64,000 nucleotides of DNA from Scandinavium sp036409475. GTDB taxonomy: Bacteria > Pseudomonadota > Gammaproteobacteria > Enterobacterales > Enterobacteriaceae. A model generated the notes under the pieces. That model saw only the letters and a list, made by a program, of their open reading frames with translations, did no database searches and had not been told where the DNA came from. The stretch lies in assembly GCF_036409475.1 (NCBI RefSeq), contig NZ_JAYRCK010000001.1:282210-346209 (forward strand), read 5' to 3'. Shown here piece by piece: positions 45,434 through 54,925 of the stretch. A program made the position numbers and the translations under genes. Each line of letters opens with the position of its first letter. The stretch's first letter is position 1.

Positions 45434-45689
45434 GTTTTCATTTATAATACTATTAGCAATGAAAATTATATATCACACGAAAATGCATTTTCCACATGAA
45501 TAATTCTGTGGGGGTAGTGTAAAAAAAATCTGATAATAGGGCTATAGTGGTAAAAATACCGTTGTCATTGTTGCAGCAATGAGTCATTAGCGTTACTAAT
45601 CTTTACACATAAATTTGATCCTATCCACATAATGGGGATACAACGCTAAAAGAGGTTCCGATTTTCACATTATGTCAGAACAGGGAAAG

Positions 45690-45719
45690 ATGACGAAACC
45701 CCGCCCGCGCAAGGACTGA
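45690..45719 (+). CDS. possible 9-residue leader ORF upstream of mdtG
   Basis: ATG to TGA encoding MTKPRPRKD, with AGGGA placed 4-8 nt before the ATG, followed within 3 nt by a hairpin and T-run. A candidate promoter TTGATC-18-TACAAC lies at about 45614-45643. The arrangement may be a leader peptide with an attenuator, or the end of a short RNA of about 100 nt. Not recognised. Confidence 0.3.
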   Translation: MTKPRPRKD

Positions 45720-45721
45720 AG

Positions 45722-45753
45722 CGTGATAGTTTTTGCCCATCACGGCTTTTTTT
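45722..45753 (+). terminator. intrinsic terminator upstream of mdtG
   Basis: Arms CGTGAT / ATCACG with a 11-nt loop, followed by seven T. There is no long gene before it on the plus strand, so it ends either a small transcript or a leader. Confidence 0.65.
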
Positions 45754-45859
45754 CTCTTCAGCTTTCGCTGCCGTTGATTGCACTCATGGTTTAGCGAGCG
45801 CATAATTAGCCTGCTTATTACTTCTTTTTTGAATTGCTTGCGCCATTACGCGGACCCCT

Positions 45860-47116
45860 ATGCTCTCCTCAGATGCCCCCATAAGCTGGAAACGGAATCT
45901 CACTATTGCCTGGATTGGCTGTTTCTTAACTGGCGCTGCCTTTAGCCTGGTCATGCCCTTCCTGCCGCTGTATGTCGAACAACTTGGCGTAACGGGGCAC
46001 AGCGCGCTCAATATGTGGTCCGGGCTGGTGTTCAGTATCACCTTTCTGTTTTCCGCTATTGCCTCCCCTTTCTGGGGCGGTCTGGCTGACCGTAAAGGGC
46101 GCAAAATCATGCTGCTGCGCTCTGCTCTTGGCATGGGGATTGTGATGGTGCTGATGGGCTTCGCACAGAACATTTGGCAATTTTTGATGCTGCGCGCGCT
46201 GCTGGGGTTGCTCGGCGGTTTTATTCCCAATGCCAATGCGCTTATTGCGACTCAAATCCCACGGCATAAAAGCGGCTGGGCACTGGGCACGTTATCGACT
46301 GGCGGCGTGAGCGGCGCGCTGTTGGGCCCGCTTGCTGGGGGATTACTGGCGGACAACTACGGCTTGCGTCCGGTCTTTTTCATGACCGCCAGCGTGCTGT
46401 TTTTATGCTTTGCACTGACGCTTTTCTTTATCCGTGAGCAGTTTGTCCCCATCGCCCGTAAAGAGATGCTCCACGCCCGCGACGTCCTCACTTCGCTGAA
46501 AAGCCCCAAACTCGTCCTGAGCCTGTTTGTCACCACGATGATTATTCAGGTTGCTACCGGGTCTATTGCCCCGATTCTGACGCTGTATGTCCGCGAACTG
46601 GCTGGCAATGTCAGCAACATCGCGTTTATCAGCGGGATGATTGCGTCTGTACCCGGCGTTGCAGCACTGCTGAGTGCTCCTCGATTGGGGAAGCTTGGCG
46701 ATAGAATCGGCCCGGAAAAAATCCTGATAGCCGCCCTGATCGTTTCGGTCTTACTGCTTATTCCTATGTCCTTCGTGCAAACGCCGTGGCAGTTAGGCTT
46801 ACTACGCTTCCTGTTGGGTGCGGCTGATGGCGCTTTGCTGCCCGCGGTACAAACGCTGCTGGTGTATAACGCCACCAACCAGATTGCCGGGCGTATTTTC
46901 AGCTATAACCAGTCGTTTCGTGATATCGGGAATGTCACCGGCCCGTTAATTGGCGCTTCAGTTTCAGCCAGTTACGGCTTCCGTTACGTGTTCCTGGTGA
47001 CCGCAGGCGTGGTGCTGTTTAATGCCATCTACACCGGGCTAAGTATGCGTCGTGTACGCCAGCGCGACAATGCCGCGACTGAGAGCAACCAGGAAGATTC
47101 GACCCTCGCCAGTTAA
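45860..47116 (+). CDS. mdtG: MFS multidrug efflux protein MdtG
   Basis: Twelve-helix MFS transporter; the E. coli protein gives fosfomycin and deoxycholate tolerance when overproduced. The 418-residue protein starts MLSSDAPISWKRNLTIAWIGCFLTGAAFSLVMPFL and has motif A GGLADRKGRKIMLLRSALGMG near residue 74. It is about ten residues longer than E. coli MdtG at the C terminus (ATESNQEDSTLAS). No strong ribosome-binding site precedes the chosen ATG. Confidence 0.94.
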   Translation: MLSSDAPISWKRNLTIAWIGCFLTGAAFSLVMPFLPLYVEQLGVTGHSALNMWSGLVFSITFLFSAIASPFWGGLADRKGRKIMLLRSALGMGIVMVLMGFAQNIWQFLMLRALLGLLGGFIPNANALIATQIPRHKSGWALGTLSTGGVSGALLGPLAGGLLADNYGLRPVFFMTASVLFLCFALTLFFIREQFVPIARKEMLHARDVLTSLKSPKLVLSLFVTTMIIQVATGSIAPILTLYVRELAGNVSNIAFISGMIASVPGVAALLSAPRLGKLGDRIGPEKILIAALIVSVLLLIPMSFVQTPWQLGLLRFLLGAADGALLPAVQTLLVYNATNQIAGRIFSYNQSFRDIGNVTGPLIGASVSASYGFRYVFLVTAGVVLFNAIYTGLSMRRVRQRDNAATESNQEDSTLAS

Positions 47117-47210
47117 TCCATCTGGATGATTTTTGGTTCAACTTTCTTGCTAACCGTAAACTTCGTCTATTCTTTTCCTGAAAACCACGTCAAACCGCAG
47201 GGAGAATGAG

Positions 47211-47585
47211 ATGACCATGTATGCCACGCTCGACGAAGCTATTGATGCGGCTCGTGAAGAGTTCATCGCCGACAACCCCGACGCCGGTGAGAAAGACGCC
47301 AGCGTTCAGCAATTCAATCTCCAAAAATACGTGCTGCAGGATGGCGATATCATGTGGCAAGCCGAGTTCTTTGCTGACGAAGGGGAAGACGGCGATTGCC
47401 TGCCCATGCTCAGCGGGGAAGCGGCGCAAAGCGTCTTTGACGGTGATTTCGATGAGATTGAATTAACCCAGGAGTGGATTGAAGAAAATACGCTGCATGA
47501 ATGGGATGAAGGTGAATATCAGCTGGAGCCGCCACTGGACACTGAAGAGGGTCAGACGGCCGCCGATGAATGGGATGAGCGCTGA
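47211..47585 (+). CDS. msyB: acidic protein MsyB
   Basis: Very acidic 124-residue protein (MTMYATLDEAIDAAREEFIADNPDAG...TAADEWDER), the same length as E. coli MsyB, a multicopy suppressor of secY/secA defects. Preceded by AGGGAGAATGAG. It is convergent with yceK, whose stop begins at the next base. Confidence 0.94.
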   Translation: MTMYATLDEAIDAAREEFIADNPDAGEKDASVQQFNLQKYVLQDGDIMWQAEFFADEGEDGDCLPMLSGEAAQSVFDGDFDEIELTQEWIEENTLHEWDEGEYQLEPPLDTEEGQTAADEWDER

Positions 47586-47825
47586 TTACTCGTAAGGGCC
47601 GTGGTGAGCATCAATAGGCAGCAGCAGCGTATCGAAGACCAGTGAAAAAGGCAGGTCGAGGATGGTGATATAGCGCCACGCGCTGTCTCGCACATCCCAC
47701 TGCACACCGGGATAATACTGGTTACCATGCCCCTGTCCGGGAATAGTACGGCTGATGATGCTGCCACAGCCACTCAGCAAATACGCCATCAGGCACACTG
47801 CAATCACTCTCACTACACACCTCAT
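47586..47825 (-). CDS. yceK: YceK family lipoprotein
   Basis: Small lipoprotein of 79 residues with lipobox LLSGC (Cys near 20) and the DUF1375 features GVQWDVRDSA and LDLPFSLVFDTLLLPIDA. A little longer than E. coli YceK (75). It ends immediately beside the msyB stop on the other strand. Confidence 0.9.
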   Translation of the reverse strand: MRCVVRVIAVCLMAYLLSGCGSIISRTIPGQGHGNQYYPGVQWDVRDSAWRYITILDLPFSLVFDTLLLPIDAHHGPYE

Positions 47826-47827
47826 CG

Positions 47828-47860
47828 TAAAAAAATACCGGTCAGCTGACCGGTATTTTC
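47828..47860 (-). terminator. opgGH terminator
   Basis: AAAATACCGGTCAG / CTGACCGGTATTTT, a long perfect stem with A- and T-runs on both sides, between yceK and the opgH stop. It probably works in both directions. Confidence 0.85.
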
Positions 47861-47883
47861 ATTTTAAGCACAAACTGGCTGAT

Positions 47884-50412
47884 TTACTTCGTTTTCAACG
47901 CCAACGGATTGAGCGCTATTTCAGAGTAATGATTTACCCAGGAAGAGTAACGCTCCGGCGAAGACCACACGCGGTAGTGCAGGCGTGCCATGGTCACCGG
48001 GTCGCTCAGCAACACCAGACGACGGTCACGAGTGAGCTTGTCCGGCGTTTCGTTCAGCGCCTGTTCAACGTGGCGATCGCGGGCAATCTCCAGCACCTTA
48101 CTTTTACGGTGACGCGCTGTCGCCATCGCAGTGGCCAGGGCATTAAACGACGGGTTGAAGACCGCGTGCATGAAACCATCATCCAGCGAACGGGCGCGGT
48201 TCAGCTCAACAAATCTGTCGGTATCCTTCAGAACCTGCGGTGGAGAATATTCCTCTGGAATGAGGAACAGCTTCCAGCGCTTGGTGCGCAACCCCACGGT
48301 TGAACGGCTGGAAATCACCGACACAAACGGAGACAGGATCAGCGAGAACACGATAGGCGCCAGCCAGAACAGGAAACGCAGATCCAGCCACGCCATACCG
48401 ACCGCCCACACCAGGCCCAACAGCAGCTGAGAGCCGTGACGCATGAACGCTTCACCCCAGGGAGTGGAGTCATCATCACGCTGCGGTGAATTCCAGACCA
48501 CCTCCCAGCCGAGGAACGCACTGACCACGAACACGGTGTGGAACAGCATACGAACCGGCGCCAGCAGCACGGAGAACAGCACTTCCAGCAGCAAAGAAGC
48601 GGTAACACGGAAGAAGCCGCCAAACTCTTTCGAGCCTTTGCACCAGATCAGAATGATACTGAGCAGCTTAGGCAGGAACAGCAGCACCATGGTCGAGGCA
48701 AACAGCGCAATCGCCAGTTCCGGACGCCACTGCGGCCAGACCGGGAACAGCTGACGTGGCTGCAGGAAGTATTGCGGTTCCGTCAGCGCGTGCACCACCT
48801 GAAGCGCGGTGGAAAGCGCAAGGAACATAAACCACAGCGGCGCAGACAGATAAGACATCACGCCCGTCAGGAACACCGCGCGGTGGACCGGGTGCATCCC
48901 TTTGACCAGGAACAGACGGAAGTTCATCAGGTTACCGTGGCACCAGCGACGGTCACGCTTCAGTTCATCCAGCAGGTTCGGTGGCAGTTCTTCGTATGAG
49001 CCTGGCAGGTCATAGGCAATCCACACGCCCCACCCTGCACGGCGCATTAACGCGGCTTCTACGAAGTCGTGAGAAAGGATAGATCCAGCAAACGACCCTT
49101 CACCTGGTAACGGCGCAAGCGCACAGTGTTCGATGAACGGTTTCACACGGATTATCGCATTGTGACCCCAGTAGTGGGATTCACCCAACTGCCAGAAGTG
49201 CAAGCCTGCGGTAAACAGCGGCCCGTAAACACGGGTGGCAAACTGCTGACAACGTGCGTACAGCGTGTCCATGCCAGACGCTTTTGGTGAAGACTGGATG
49301 ATCCCGGCATTCGGGTTGGCTTCCATCAGACGCACCAGACCGCACAGGCAGTCGCCGGTCATGACGGAGTCCGCATCCAACACTACCATGTAGCTGTACT
49401 GGTTGCCCCAACGACGGCAGAAGTCATCGATGTTGCCGCTTTTACGCTTCACACGACGACGACGACGACGGTAAAAAATCTGCCCTTCACCCTGCACTTC
49501 GGCAATCAGCTCCATCCAGGCTTTCTGTTCACGCATGCAGATATCAGGATCGTAACTGTCGCTCAGCACATAGACATCGAAATGCTTATGGTTGCCGGTG
49601 GCTTTGACCGATTCCCACGTCGCACGCAGGCCCGCAAATACGCGGTCCACGTCTTCGTTACAGATGGGCATGATGAGCGCGGTGCGATGCTCAGGATTCA
49701 GCGCTTCATCACCGACGGTGGAGGCTGAAATGCTGTATTTATCGCGGCCGATCAGCAGTTGCAGGAAACCCATTAAGGCTGTCCAGAACCCTGCAGAAAC
49801 CCAACAGAAGAGGATGGCGAACAGGATGAGGATCCCAGTTTGCAGCATGTACGGCAGGAGCTGCATAAAGGAAACCCACAGATCCTGACCGCGCATGTCC
49901 AGCGGATTCACTAACGCCCAACCCTGGTAAGGCAGAATGGTTTTCATATACCAGGTAGCGACAACAGTCTGCGCCAGCGTCAGCACCAGCAGGATGTAGC
50001 GGCGGATAGTCCCGACGGTACGCCATTTGGCTTCATGCTCACGCTCTTCCCGAGTCAGACGTGACAGATAGCGAGGTTCAACCTCACGCCCCAGCATTCT
50101 GTCCCAGAAGCGCCCAATCGGGTTAGTACGCCACGGGTCCGGAAACATGGAGGAACGCGTCGCTTTCGGCATGGCTTCCAGCTGCGCGCGACCTTCATCG
50201 TCTTTCATCAACTGACCGTCGGCCAGCGAATCGGGCCAGGCTTGTTTCAGGCGGCTTTCAACCGAGGCCAACGGTGAATCATCTTCACGCGCGACGGCCC
50301 TGTGATCGGTGTCCAGCGCCTGATGCAGAGCACGAAAATCCGTGGTCGGCAATGCCGCTTTCTCAGTCTCTGAGAGCGGCATGGCATCGATGTAGTCGTT
50401 TATCTTATTCAT
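47884..50412 (-). CDS. opgH: osmoregulated periplasmic glucan glucosyltransferase OpgH
   Basis: Inner-membrane glycosyltransferase that makes the beta-1,2 glucan backbone from UDP-glucose, and in E. coli also tunes cell size through FtsZ. With the start MNKINDYIDAMPLSETEKA the protein is 842 residues. It has GT2 motifs (ALIMPICNEDVDRVFAGL, VLDADSVMTGDCL, DHRRW-like RDRRWCHGNLMNF) and multiple membrane segments. The start overlaps the opgG stop by 8 nt. Upstream in-frame codons in opgG are not used. Confidence 0.96.
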   Translation of the reverse strand: MNKINDYIDAMPLSETEKAALPTTDFRALHQALDTDHRAVAREDDSPLASVESRLKQAWPDSLADGQLMKDDEGRAQLEAMPKATRSSMFPDPWRTNPIGRFWDRMLGREVEPRYLSRLTREEREHEAKWRTVGTIRRYILLVLTLAQTVVATWYMKTILPYQGWALVNPLDMRGQDLWVSFMQLLPYMLQTGILILFAILFCWVSAGFWTALMGFLQLLIGRDKYSISASTVGDEALNPEHRTALIMPICNEDVDRVFAGLRATWESVKATGNHKHFDVYVLSDSYDPDICMREQKAWMELIAEVQGEGQIFYRRRRRRVKRKSGNIDDFCRRWGNQYSYMVVLDADSVMTGDCLCGLVRLMEANPNAGIIQSSPKASGMDTLYARCQQFATRVYGPLFTAGLHFWQLGESHYWGHNAIIRVKPFIEHCALAPLPGEGSFAGSILSHDFVEAALMRRAGWGVWIAYDLPGSYEELPPNLLDELKRDRRWCHGNLMNFRLFLVKGMHPVHRAVFLTGVMSYLSAPLWFMFLALSTALQVVHALTEPQYFLQPRQLFPVWPQWRPELAIALFASTMVLLFLPKLLSIILIWCKGSKEFGGFFRVTASLLLEVLFSVLLAPVRMLFHTVFVVSAFLGWEVVWNSPQRDDDSTPWGEAFMRHGSQLLLGLVWAVGMAWLDLRFLFWLAPIVFSLILSPFVSVISSRSTVGLRTKRWKLFLIPEEYSPPQVLKDTDRFVELNRARSLDDGFMHAVFNPSFNALATAMATARHRKSKVLEIARDRHVEQALNETPDKLTRDRRLVLLSDPVTMARLHYRVWSSPERYSSWVNHYSEIALNPLALKTK

Positions 50413-51958
50413 TGGCAGGTAGCTGATAGCTCCAGGTTTCACTCAGCGTCTGATCGCCATTGACCAGCGCAGCACGCATGTCTGTCGTTTTATTCGCATC
50501 TTTCACTTTCACGCGCAGCGTCAAACGCCAGCCTTTGCTCACCGGGTTGTAGCGAACATTGCTGTCCACGATTTCCCCGTTGTCGCCAATGCTGGTCTGA
50601 GCGGTCATCGGCGTATCCTGCGGCAGCTTTTTCATGTCTGCGCCAGTGAAGTCGACAACAAACGCCGTGGTGCCGTCCGGCTGACGGATCAGGTTCGACT
50701 GTTTGACATCACCCGTTGAACGACGAGTATCCATGACATAGGCATTATCCGGCGCATGCAGTTTATCTTCATCACGGCTGAAGGTGATGGTGTACTTGAA
50801 GTTCATCTCTTTACCGGCTTCCGGCAGCTGATCCGGAGTCCAGTACGCCACGATGTTATCGTTGGTTTCGTCGTTAGTTGGAATTTCAACTAACTCCACC
50901 TTACCTTTACCCCAGTCGCCTTTCGGGGTGATCCACGCGCTTGGACGCTGATCGTAACGATCGTCGAGATCTTCATAACGAGAGAACTGACGGCCGCGTT
51001 GCAGCAGGCCAAAGCCTTGCGGATTTTCAGTCGCATAGCTGCTGACTGCCAGGTGTTTCGGGTTGTTCAGCGGACGCCAGATCCACTCACCATTGCCAGC
51101 ATGAATCGACAGACCATTGGAGTCATGCAGTTCAGGACGGAAGTTGGTGGCTGGAGACGGTTGGTTCGGCCCGAACAAGAACATGCTGGTCAGCGGCGCA
51201 ACACCCAGTTTGCCGACTTTATCGCGCAGGTAAACTTTAGACTGCACGTCCACCACGGTATCGCGGCCCGGCATAATCACGAAACGGTACGCTCCGGTCG
51301 CACGCGGTGAATCCAGCAGCGCATAAATGGTCAGACGCTTATCGGTTGGCTTTGGACGCTCAACCCAGAACTCGCGAAAACGCGGAAACTCTTCGCCAGA
51401 CGGCAGCGCGGTATCAATCGCAAGACCACGGGCAGACAGGCCATAAACCTGACCCTGGCCGAGTACGCGAAAATAGCTGGCTCCGAGCATGCTGACGATT
51501 TCGTCGTTTTTATCTTTGCTGTTGATCGGATACAGCACTTTGAAGCCGGCAAAGCCTAAATCCTTCACGGTGTCTTTATCGTGCTGGACGCTGCCAAAAT
51601 TGAAGTAATCCGGGTTGTATTTGATTTTCTTCACGGACGTGGCGGTCACTTCGTTGATGGCGACCGGCGTGTCGAAATACATCCCCTGATGGTAGAATTC
51701 GAGCCTGAACGGAGTCTTAACGTTGCTCCAGTAAGCTTTGTCGTGGTTGAACTGAATTTGCTGATAGTCCGCATATTTCATGTCGCGGAAAACAGAGGGC
51801 AGGTTACTTTTTGGTGCTTCGTAGCCCTTACCAGCAAGCGATTGAGCCTGCTTCGCTACATCATCAATACTAAAAGCCCATGCAGATGAAGTACACAGGG
51901 ACAACATTACGGCTGCGCCTAACCAACGCAGTTTCATCATCTGTGGTTTATTTTTCAT
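50405..51958 (-). CDS. opgG: periplasmic glucan biosynthesis protein OpgG
   Basis: Periplasmic protein needed for glucan branching. The 517-residue precursor starts MKNKPQMMKLRWLGAAVMLS with a signal peptide ending SSAWA before FSIDDVAKQAQSL, and has MdoG-domain segments such as QGQVYGLSARGLAIDTALPSGEEFPRFREFW. The frame is open to 52006, but this start matches the E. coli form. First gene of opgGH; divergent from opgC across 252 bp (51959-52210) that should hold both promoters. Confidence 0.95.
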   Translation of the reverse strand: MKNKPQMMKLRWLGAAVMLSLCTSSAWAFSIDDVAKQAQSLAGKGYEAPKSNLPSVFRDMKYADYQQIQFNHDKAYWSNVKTPFRLEFYHQGMYFDTPVAINEVTATSVKKIKYNPDYFNFGSVQHDKDTVKDLGFAGFKVLYPINSKDKNDEIVSMLGASYFRVLGQGQVYGLSARGLAIDTALPSGEEFPRFREFWVERPKPTDKRLTIYALLDSPRATGAYRFVIMPGRDTVVDVQSKVYLRDKVGKLGVAPLTSMFLFGPNQPSPATNFRPELHDSNGLSIHAGNGEWIWRPLNNPKHLAVSSYATENPQGFGLLQRGRQFSRYEDLDDRYDQRPSAWITPKGDWGKGKVELVEIPTNDETNDNIVAYWTPDQLPEAGKEMNFKYTITFSRDEDKLHAPDNAYVMDTRRSTGDVKQSNLIRQPDGTTAFVVDFTGADMKKLPQDTPMTAQTSIGDNGEIVDSNVRYNPVSKGWRLTLRVKVKDANKTTDMRAALVNGDQTLSETWSYQLPANE

Positions 51959-52210
51959 AATTAGTAAGCACTTCCCCCTTTGTGTGCTTAAATCGATCCA
52001 ATCCATTTTAATGGAAACTCAAGCAATCCGACAACATAATCCCTATTTTGTTCGGCTCAGTAGCCTGTTGCGTAAACAACTCGTTATCACTGGTTGCACT
52101 TTGCGTGCTTATCCTGGAGACAGGTTCCCGGACTTCGTGTAGGGTTGCTGCGAATGTAACCTTTGTCGCATTTTGCGATAAGACGATTAGTCTGAGAATT
52201 CCTTGAATTT

Positions 52211-53344
52211 ATGAATAAAGTACCCGCACAACGTGAATATTTCCTCGACTCCATTCGCGCCTGGCTGATGCTGTTGGGGATCCCTTTTCACATTTCGCTT
52301 ATCTATTCCAGCCATACCTGGCATGTCAACAGCGCGGAGCCTTCCTGGTGGCTGACGCTGTTTAACGATTTTATTCACTCCTTCCGCATGCAGGTGTTTT
52401 TCGTCATTTCCGGCTATTTCTCCTACATGCTTTTTTTGCGCTACCCGATGAAGAAGTGGTGGAAGGTTCGCGTTGAGCGTGTGGGTATCCCGATGCTGAC
52501 AGCCATTCCTCTGCTGACGGTGCCGCAATTTTTAATGCTGCAGCATGTGAAAGGCAAGACCGAAGCCTGGCACTCGCTCTCTTTCTACGACAAGTACAAT
52601 ACGCTGGCCTGGGAGCTCGTTTCCCATTTGTGGTTCCTGCTGGTACTGGTTGTGCTGACTACGGTCGGTCTGGCGCTGTTTCGCTGGATTAAGAAGCGGC
52701 AGCAGGCCTCCCTTGTCGCGTTCTTTGATAACGTGAATATGGGCAAGCTGACCGTGCTGTTTTTAGCACTCGGCGTTTGCTATGCGATGATTCGTCGCAC
52801 CTTATTTATGGTCTACCCGCCGATTCTTAGCGATGGCCTGTTCAATTTTGTGGTGATGCAAACGCTGTTTTATCTGCCCTTCTTTATTCTGGGCGCGCTG
52901 GCCTTTGTGAACCCTCGCCTGAAAGACTTGTTTACCACGCCGTCACCGTGGTGCATGGCAGGCGCGGTACTGGGGTTTGTCGCTTACCGTCTGAATCAGC
53001 AATACGGTTCTGGCGATGCCTGGATGTATGAAACGGAATACGTGATTACCATGGTGCTTGGCCTGTGGATGGTCAATGTGGTGTTCGCCTTTGGCCACCG
53101 GATGCTGAATTTCAAATCGAGCCGGGTGACCTATTTTGTGAACGCCTCGCTGTTCATCTATCTGGTACACCACCCGCTGACGCTGCTGTACGGCGCATGG
53201 ATAACGCCAGCGATTCAGTCCAACACGCTGGGCTTTATCACCGGCCTGGTATTTGTGGTCGGTATTGCCATTGTGCTGTATGAACTGCATCTTCGCGTGC
53301 CGCTGCTGCGATTCCTTTTTTCCGGTAAACCTCAACACCCGTAA
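52211..53344 (+). CDS. opgC: glucan succinyltransferase OpgC
   Basis: Integral-membrane acyltransferase-3 family protein that adds succinyl groups to periplasmic glucans. The 377-residue protein starts MNKVPAQREYFLDSIRAWLMLLGIPFHISLIYSS, with the family His near residue 27, and has about ten hydrophobic segments. Slightly shorter than E. coli OpgC (385). Confidence 0.94.
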   Translation: MNKVPAQREYFLDSIRAWLMLLGIPFHISLIYSSHTWHVNSAEPSWWLTLFNDFIHSFRMQVFFVISGYFSYMLFLRYPMKKWWKVRVERVGIPMLTAIPLLTVPQFLMLQHVKGKTEAWHSLSFYDKYNTLAWELVSHLWFLLVLVVLTTVGLALFRWIKKRQQASLVAFFDNVNMGKLTVLFLALGVCYAMIRRTLFMVYPPILSDGLFNFVVMQTLFYLPFFILGALAFVNPRLKDLFTTPSPWCMAGAVLGFVAYRLNQQYGSGDAWMYETEYVITMVLGLWMVNVVFAFGHRMLNFKSSRVTYFVNASLFIYLVHHPLTLLYGAWITPAIQSNTLGFITGLVFVVGIAIVLYELHLRVPLLRFLFSGKPQHP

Positions 53345-53400
53345 ACCCAAGCCCAGCCTTCCGCACAGTAAATATCAACCGGGTTGCTCAGGCAGCCCGA

Positions 53401-54855
53401 TTACAGCAACCACTCGACCGGCAGCAAATAAGCCAGTTGAACAAGAAAACGCCGCCAGAGCTTCACTTCAGGTTCTTTCTTCAGCACTTTCTCGCCCCCT
53501 TCTTCCCGATCAATCCAGCGAATTTTTCCCCATCGTGATAAGCGCAACTGCCATGCGGCGTTTCGCTGGCTGTGTAAAAAGCGGTGATGAATACGCCGGG
53601 CAAGATGTTCACTGTCGATAACCAGTCCCATCTCGGTATTCAGTAACGCCGAGCGCGGGTCAAAATTAAACGAACCAATAAACACTTTTTGGCCGTCAAT
53701 ACTGAACGTTTTGGCATGCAAACTGGAACCCGAATTCCCCGTCAGCCCGCGATCGTGCAAGCCCGGTCTGGCGTTATTGGTGGGCTTAAGCTCATACAAC
53801 TCAACCCCATGGCGCAGCAGCTTCTTGCGCCAGCGAGCATACCCCGAGTGCACTACCGCCACATCGTTAGCCGCCAGAGAATTGGTCAAAATAGCGACCT
53901 TCACGCCCTTGCGAACCAATTGCAGGATAAGTGCAACACCCGCTCGACCGGGAACAAAATAAGCGGAAATAATATCAATGTGCGATTGGGGTGTGCCCAT
54001 CACGCTACGCAAGCGTTCAGGCAACAGCATTCGCGGCGTGGCTTTCCCCTCGCCTTTTCGCGGATCGTCGCTCAGCATTTTTGTTCTGGCGCGGATAAAC
54101 GGTAAATCCCCGTGCGCCATCCGCTGCATCACAGTCGTTGTCGCCAACCGTGCCAGAAATCGCTCGGCTGCAATCTTTTGCTCAGGCGAATCAACAAGCG
54201 AGTTGTTGTGGTCAACATCCTCACCGGACAACACATGTTTCAACGGAGAAACCGAGTCACACTGCCAGTAGCGCTCAAAGTCTTCCACGACTTCATCGAC
54301 CACTGCCCCCACCGCCAGCACATCAAGATCGGTGAACAGCGGCTCCTCACCAATGCCAAAATAGGCATCTCCCACATTTCGACCACCAACGATGGTCGCC
54401 TCGCCATCTGCAGTAAAACTTTTATTGTGCATACGCCGGTTCAGCCGCGCGAAATCGGTCACATACCCCAGCATGCGCAGCGTGCGAAACGAAAAAGGAT
54501 TGAACAGACGAACGTCTATCAAAGGGTGTGAATCGAGCCGTTGCAGAATGTCATCCAGCCCGGAGGTATTGTTGTCATCTAACAGCAATCGCACCTGTAC
54601 ACCGCGATCGGCCGCAGCCAGCAATGCCTGAAACAACAGTCGCCCGGAAATATCGTTTTCCCAGATATAGTACTGAACATCGAGCGTATGCGCCGCTAAA
54701 CGGGCAAGCTCGTAGCGTGCGGCAAACGCCTCAAGGCTGTCTTCGAGCGTATGAATCCCGCACACATCCGCTGAGAGAAGCTCTGCGGAACCTAATGAAT
54801 CCGCAAGGCGCTTCTCTGGCGCCGGGCTGTCGTAATGACCGTGCAATGTCTCCAT
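53401..54855 (-). CDS. clsC: cardiolipin synthase C
   Basis: Phospholipase D-family synthase that makes cardiolipin from phosphatidylethanolamine and phosphatidylglycerol. The 484-residue protein has two HKD motifs: RMHNKSFTADGEATIVGG near residue 140 and LHAKTFSIDGQKVFIGSFNFDPRS near 385. In K-12 clsC follows ymdB, which increases its activity; no ymdB-like macrodomain gene is present here, so ClsC may act without that partner. Confidence 0.94.
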   Translation of the reverse strand: METLHGHYDSPAPEKRLADSLGSAELLSADVCGIHTLEDSLEAFAARYELARLAAHTLDVQYYIWENDISGRLLFQALLAAADRGVQVRLLLDDNNTSGLDDILQRLDSHPLIDVRLFNPFSFRTLRMLGYVTDFARLNRRMHNKSFTADGEATIVGGRNVGDAYFGIGEEPLFTDLDVLAVGAVVDEVVEDFERYWQCDSVSPLKHVLSGEDVDHNNSLVDSPEQKIAAERFLARLATTTVMQRMAHGDLPFIRARTKMLSDDPRKGEGKATPRMLLPERLRSVMGTPQSHIDIISAYFVPGRAGVALILQLVRKGVKVAILTNSLAANDVAVVHSGYARWRKKLLRHGVELYELKPTNNARPGLHDRGLTGNSGSSLHAKTFSIDGQKVFIGSFNFDPRSALLNTEMGLVIDSEHLARRIHHRFLHSQRNAAWQLRLSRWGKIRWIDREEGGEKVLKKEPEVKLWRRFLVQLAYLLPVEWLL

Positions 54856-54925
54856 CCCCCTGCTAAAGCGCCACTGTGACTCAAGCTTAGCTAATAGCAG
54901 GGGGAAACGGAGAAAAGAGAATGGG

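Noticed and set aside
47755..48303. 182-codon plus-strand ORF over the yceK start and the opgH 3' end
   Set aside because: Antisense shadow of opgH; it spans the opgH terminator hairpin and has no ribosome-binding site.
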